A stretch of 8,420 nt of DNA from Trueperella sp. (GTDB lineage Bacteria; Actinomycetota; Actinomycetes; Actinomycetales; Actinomycetaceae): the NCBI GenBank assembly GCA_012727825.1, contig JAAYGH010000145.1, positions 1 through 8,420 on the forward strand, in the 5' to 3' direction. The translations under genes were made by a program, and so were the position numbers. The notes beneath the pieces were generated by a model. The model did no database searches. It saw only the letters and a list, made by a program, of their open reading frames with translations, and was not told the origin of the DNA. Below are positions 6,154 to 8,420 of the stretch, in pieces; position 1 is the first letter of the stretch; each line of letters begins with the position of its first letter.

Positions 6154-6273
6154 ATTGCCTGACTGCCAATCCCCAGAGAGGGGTGGCCTGGTGCCGGTCG
6201 AGGAAGGGCCTGCGCTGTTGTAGACGCACCCCGCTCTCGCCGTGTGACGTCAGGCGCAGTGCGAAAAGCGAGT

Positions 6274-6302
6274 TTCGAAAACATGAACACATTCGCTATT
6301 AT
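6274..6302 (+). promoter_or_regulatory. Likely promoter of tRNA-Pro
   Basis: TATTAT (6297-6302) is one base from the TATAAT consensus and lies 20 bases before the mature tRNA. TTCGAA (6274-6279) is a weak -35 with a 17-base spacer. Transcription would start about 14 bases before the tRNA. The box lies in the most AT-rich part of this gap. Confidence 0.5.
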
Positions 6303-6322
6303 GAACAAGTTGCTCAATGCAC

Positions 6323-6399
<77 letters not shown>

Positions 6400-6406
6400 T
6401 GTAATG

Positions 6407-6443
6407 TCTCGCGACGCAGGTACGCCCGTGTCGCGAGATTTTT
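6407..6443 (+). terminator. Intrinsic terminator of tRNA-Pro
   Basis: TCTCGCGAC (6407-6415) and GTCGCGAGA (6430-6438) form a perfect 9-base-pair stem with a 14-base loop, followed at once by TTTTT (6439-6443). It lies 8 bases after the tRNA CCA. Confidence 0.9.
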
Positions 6444-6494
6444 AGCATTCACCGCCCGGTCGTCACGCGAGTCCCGAGGCCAAGACCTGCGCGC

Positions 6495-6515
6495 TACACT
6501 GGAAAAATGAAGGAG
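6495..6515 (+). promoter_or_regulatory. -10 box and ribosome-binding site that give the amylase two possible starts
   Basis: TACACT (6495-6500) fits TAnnnT and is 6 bases (GGAAAA) before ATG 6507, the leaderless spacing seen for ponA and the DUF4177 gene. AAGGAG (6510-6515) lies 6 bases before an in-frame GTG at 6522. One transcript starting near 6507 could therefore use either start. No clear -35 is present. Confidence 0.5.
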
Positions 6516-7796
6516 TTATCCGTGCTTGAACACGCAATCTGGTGGCATCTCTACCCTCTTGGTGCACTCGGCGCCCCCATCCGCGCCGATTGGGCCGACA
6601 CCGCCGGCGATACCGCTCGACTTCGCCGCCTGGAGCCCTGGCTCGACTACGTGGTCGAACTTGGATGCAACGGACTGCTCTTGGGGCCGATCTTCGAATC
6701 CACGACGCACGGATACGACACGATCGATTACTTCCGCATCGACTCCCGCCTCGGTTCAAACGAGGATTTCGACTGGCTCATCGAGCAGTGCAATGCGCGC
6801 GGACTCGACGTGGTCCTCGACGGCGTGTTTAACCACGTCGGGGTCCAGCACCCCCTTTCACTCGCCGCACAAAACGGCGAGCCATCACCTGTCCTCATGG
6901 CCGACGACGGATACCCACAGCACTGGGAAGGTCACCTTGACCTCGCCGAACTCGATCACTCCGACCCCGCAACATTCGATCTCACCGTCAGCGTCATGCA
7001 GTACTGGCTTGAGCGTGGCATCGCGGGTTGGCGCCTCGACGTCGCATACTCGGTGCCCAATACCTTCTGGGCCGCCGTGATTGACCGCGTGCACGAACGT
7101 TTCCCAAGCGCCATATTCCTTGGTGAGATCATCCACGGCAATTACACCGCCCTCATCACAGATGGCCACCTTGACACGGTCACCCAGTACGAATTGTGGA
7201 AGGGCATTTGGAGCTCGCTCAAGGATCGCAACCTTTGGGAGCTCGCCCACGCCCTTGACCGTCACGTCGAGTTCAGTGCCACGGCACGCATGCAAACGTT
7301 CGTTGGAAATCACGACGTCGACCGCATCGCCTCCCTCGTCGGCGACGACGGGGCAGCCATCGCGGCCACCATCCTGTTCACCCTTCCTGGAATTCCCTCC
7401 GTGTATCAGGGAGACGAGCAGGCGTTCCGCGCTGAGAAAGGCGCCGGCGTTTCGACTGATGATGCTATCCGCGCGCCGCTTCCGGCATCCCCTGCTGAAC
7501 TTTCGGAACTTGGCCGGTGGATGTACGAGCATTACCGCGCGCTCATCAGCCTGCGTCGCAGATATCCGTGGCTCACCGACGGGCAGATCGAGGTCCTTCA
7601 CAAGGAAAACGAGAAGTTGCGCTACCGCGTCACGAGCGCGGGCGTACCCAATTCAGTCGGGGATGGCGCCGCCGATGCGGACGACGAACGTGACTCGGTC
7701 GACGTCGTCGTTGATCTGGCGCAGCCAAGTATCACGGCAACATTCAGCGATGGCACGGAATTTAGCTACGAGGGCCGCGGCGGATCCGACGCCTAG
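6507..7796 (+). CDS. GH13 alpha-amylase-family glycoside hydrolase, intracellular
   Basis: A 429-residue enzyme (424 if GTG 6522 is used) of family GH13, acting on alpha-glucosidic bonds of starch- or glycogen-type glucans. The four conserved regions are DGVFNHV (105-111), GWRLDVAY (174-181, nucleophile Asp178), FLGEIIHG (204-211, acid/base Glu207) and VGNHDVDR (266-273, Asp270). The catalytic triad is complete. Domain B is short, and the C-terminal beta domain (about 365-422) is small and broken by an acidic stretch around 384-397. There is no signal peptide, so it should work in the cytoplasm on glycogen or imported maltodextrins. The exact specificity cannot be read from the sequence. The AAGGAG site favours GTG 6522, while the -10 spacing favours leaderless ATG 6507. 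The gene is monocistronic and its stop interlocks with that of the convergent yccF gene. Confidence 0.9.
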   Translation: MKELSVLEHAIWWHLYPLGALGAPIRADWADTAGDTARLRRLEPWLDYVVELGCNGLLLGPIFESTTHGYDTIDYFRIDSRLGSNEDFDWLIEQCNARGLDVVLDGVFNHVGVQHPLSLAAQNGEPSPVLMADDGYPQHWEGHLDLAELDHSDPATFDLTVSVMQYWLERGIAGWRLDVAYSVPNTFWAAVIDRVHERFPSAIFLGEIIHGNYTALITDGHLDTVTQYELWKGIWSSLKDRNLWELAHALDRHVEFSATARMQTFVGNHDVDRIASLVGDDGAAIAATILFTLPGIPSVYQGDEQAFRAEKGAGVSTDDAIRAPLPASPAELSELGRWMYEHYRALISLRRRYPWLTDGQIEVLHKENEKLRYRVTSAGVPNSVGDGAADADDERDSVDVVVDLAQPSITATFSDGTEFSYEGRGGSDA

Positions 7797-8218
7797 TTGC
7801 GAAGGAACACGTCCTGGCTTCGCGGATTGTTGTAGCGACGCGCCTCGTCGGCGGATACGACCATCTTGCCGAAGGGGAAGCACGTGATTGGAATCAGCTT
7901 GATATTCGCGATCGCGAGCGGAATACCAATGATCGTGATGGCCTGTGTAAACGCTGTCACGACGTGACCCACCGCTAGCCAAATTCCGGCTACGAGGAAC
8001 CACACGACGTTCATGATCGTTGATCCCGCGCCGGCGCCTGGCTTATCTACAACCACCCGCCCAAACGGCCACAGCACGTACCAAGCGATGCGGAAACACG
8101 CGACCGATGCCGGAATCGTAATGATGAAAATGACGGAAATAACACCGATAACGAGGTATTCCAAGAACAGCGCCCAACCACCAAAGACCACCCAGACGAT
8201 GTTGAGGAGAAGTCTCAC
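7793..8218 (-). CDS. yccF: YccF-domain (DUF307) inner membrane protein
   Basis: A 141-residue membrane protein made of two YccF repeats: about 2-58, ending WYVLWPFGRVVV, and about 67-124, ending ITCFPFGKMVV. Each has the LLNIVW/IMNVVW opening, long hydrophobic helices and a closing PFG motif. Length is close to E. coli YccF (148). The molecular function is unknown. I chose GTG 8218 because it overlaps the upstream stop in a GTGA arrangement, has GAGG 10 bases upstream, and places the protein start at the conserved RLLLNIVW. A GTG at 8251 would add 11 polar residues inside the upstream gene without a ribosome-binding site. Coupling suggests it is cotranscribed with the SufR-like gene. Its TAG shares the CTAG at 7793-7796 with the amylase stop. 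Confidence 0.85.
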   Translation of the reverse strand: MRLLLNIVWVVFGGWALFLEYLVIGVISVIFIITIPASVACFRIAWYVLWPFGRVVVDKPGAGAGSTIMNVVWFLVAGIWLAVGHVVTAFTQAITIIGIPLAIANIKLIPITCFPFGKMVVSADEARRYNNPRSQDVFLRN

Positions 8219-8420
8219 GGGGACGTAACCTCGTCGATTTTGATCTTGCACAAGCCGGGCGCGTACTTGGGGTAAAGCCGGCCAACCATGGATGAATGGT
8301 AATTCGATTCCATGACGCGTTCAATGAGGCCACTGTGAATTTCACAGATCAGTGGGTCCACTTGGCCTTTATGATTCACGAACGGGCAGGAGTGGAGGTC
8401 AATTTCATGGCAGTTGTTGC
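8215..8420 (-). CDS. C-terminal part of an ArsR/SufR-type (COG2345) iron-sulfur regulator, cut by the window edge
   Basis: An open frame enters from the right edge and ends with TGA at 8217-8215, leaving 67 residues. The fragment reads NNCHEIDLHSCPFVNH, then DPLICEIHSGLIERVM, and ends in IKIDEVTSP. The CPF...(C)xxHxGLIxxV pattern with C-x13-C is the C-terminal sensor region of SufR-like regulators. These use cysteines to hold an iron-sulfur cluster and have an N-terminal helix-turn-helix, here outside the window. Cysteines fall at fragment positions 3, 11, 25 and 57. The stop overlaps the yccF GTG by 4 bases. If it is SufR, iron-sulfur assembly (suf) genes could lie beyond the edge, which cannot be seen. 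It is not the standalone 100-residue frame at 8043-8345, which is a shadow. Confidence 0.7.
   Translation of the reverse strand, partial: NNCHEIDLHSCPFVNHKGQVDPLICEIHSGLIERVMESNYHSSMVGRLYPKYAPGLCKIKIDEVTSP

Noticed and set aside
6165..6187. Hairpin GCCA..CCCC / GGGG TGGC after the phosphoesterase as a terminator
   Set aside because: The stem has a bulge and no T-run follows; too weak to call, though it may contribute to stopping the ponA2 message.
6243..6258. TGTGA-N6-GCGCA upstream of tRNA-Pro as a Crp site
   Set aside because: Only one half-site is good; the second half keeps 3 of 5 bases, which is within chance for this length.
8043..8345. 100-residue minus-strand frame
   Set aside because: It overlaps yccF and the SufR-like frame in a different phase; both of those have clear family signatures.
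8330..8355. Nested inverted repeats CTGTGAA/TTCACAG within CCACTG/CAGTGG
   Set aside because: TGTGA and TCACA are separated by 3 bases, not the 6 needed for Crp, and the sequence lies inside a coding region.

Overview
The window looks like chromosomal DNA of a moderately GC-rich actinobacterium. The signs are a WhiB-family iron-sulfur regulator, a GlxR/Crp-type regulator, a PonA2-type bifunctional penicillin-binding protein with a PASTA domain, a DUF4177/RidA pair, and TAnnnT -10 boxes placed for leaderless transcripts. The gene set and base composition would suit Actinomycetaceae (Arcanobacterium/Trueperella/Actinomyces-like), but that is inference. I see no phage, transposase or CRISPR array. 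The gene order looks like conserved housekeeping DNA, and no stretch over 300 bases lacks a gene.

Layout, left to right. Bases 1-60 hold the first 20 codons of a leftward gene that leaves the window. A 212-base divergent gap leads to crp (273-950, +). A 258-base gap between convergent genes (951-1208) is packed with direct and inverted repeats. A leftward two-gene unit follows: a 51-residue DUF4177 protein (1664-1819) overlaps ridA (1209-1667) by 4 bases. A strong hairpin terminator (1902-1938) separates it from a leftward whiB4-like gene (2034-2372). The 257-base divergent gap between whiB and ponA holds a Crp-like operator and a hairpin in the whiB leader. Rightward come ponA2-like (2630-5041), a membrane-anchored metallophosphoesterase (5047-6153), tRNA-Pro(CGG) (6323-6399) with its own terminator, and a cytoplasmic GH13 alpha-amylase-family enzyme (6507 or 6522 to 7796). 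Its stop interlocks with that of a leftward YccF membrane protein (7793-8218). The yccF start overlaps by 4 bases the stop of an upstream leftward gene, which is the C-terminal part of an ArsR/SufR-type (COG2345) iron-sulfur regulator running off the right edge.

The order crp, ridA, DUF4177, whiB4, ponA2, metallophosphoesterase matches the block I recall from Mycobacterium tuberculosis (Rv3676 to Rv3683). The metallo-beta-lactamase gene and the two ArsA-like ATPase genes found there are missing here. The block joins cAMP-type sensing (Crp), redox sensing (WhiB), reactive-metabolite clean-up (RidA) and wall synthesis (PonA2). The Crp-like site between whiB and ponA2 suggests a direct regulatory link inside the block. 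I see no clearly new system. The most unusual items are the repeat-filled gap after crp, the hexapeptide repeat inside the phosphoesterase, and the promoter layouts that imply leaderless ponA2 and DUF4177-ridA messages.
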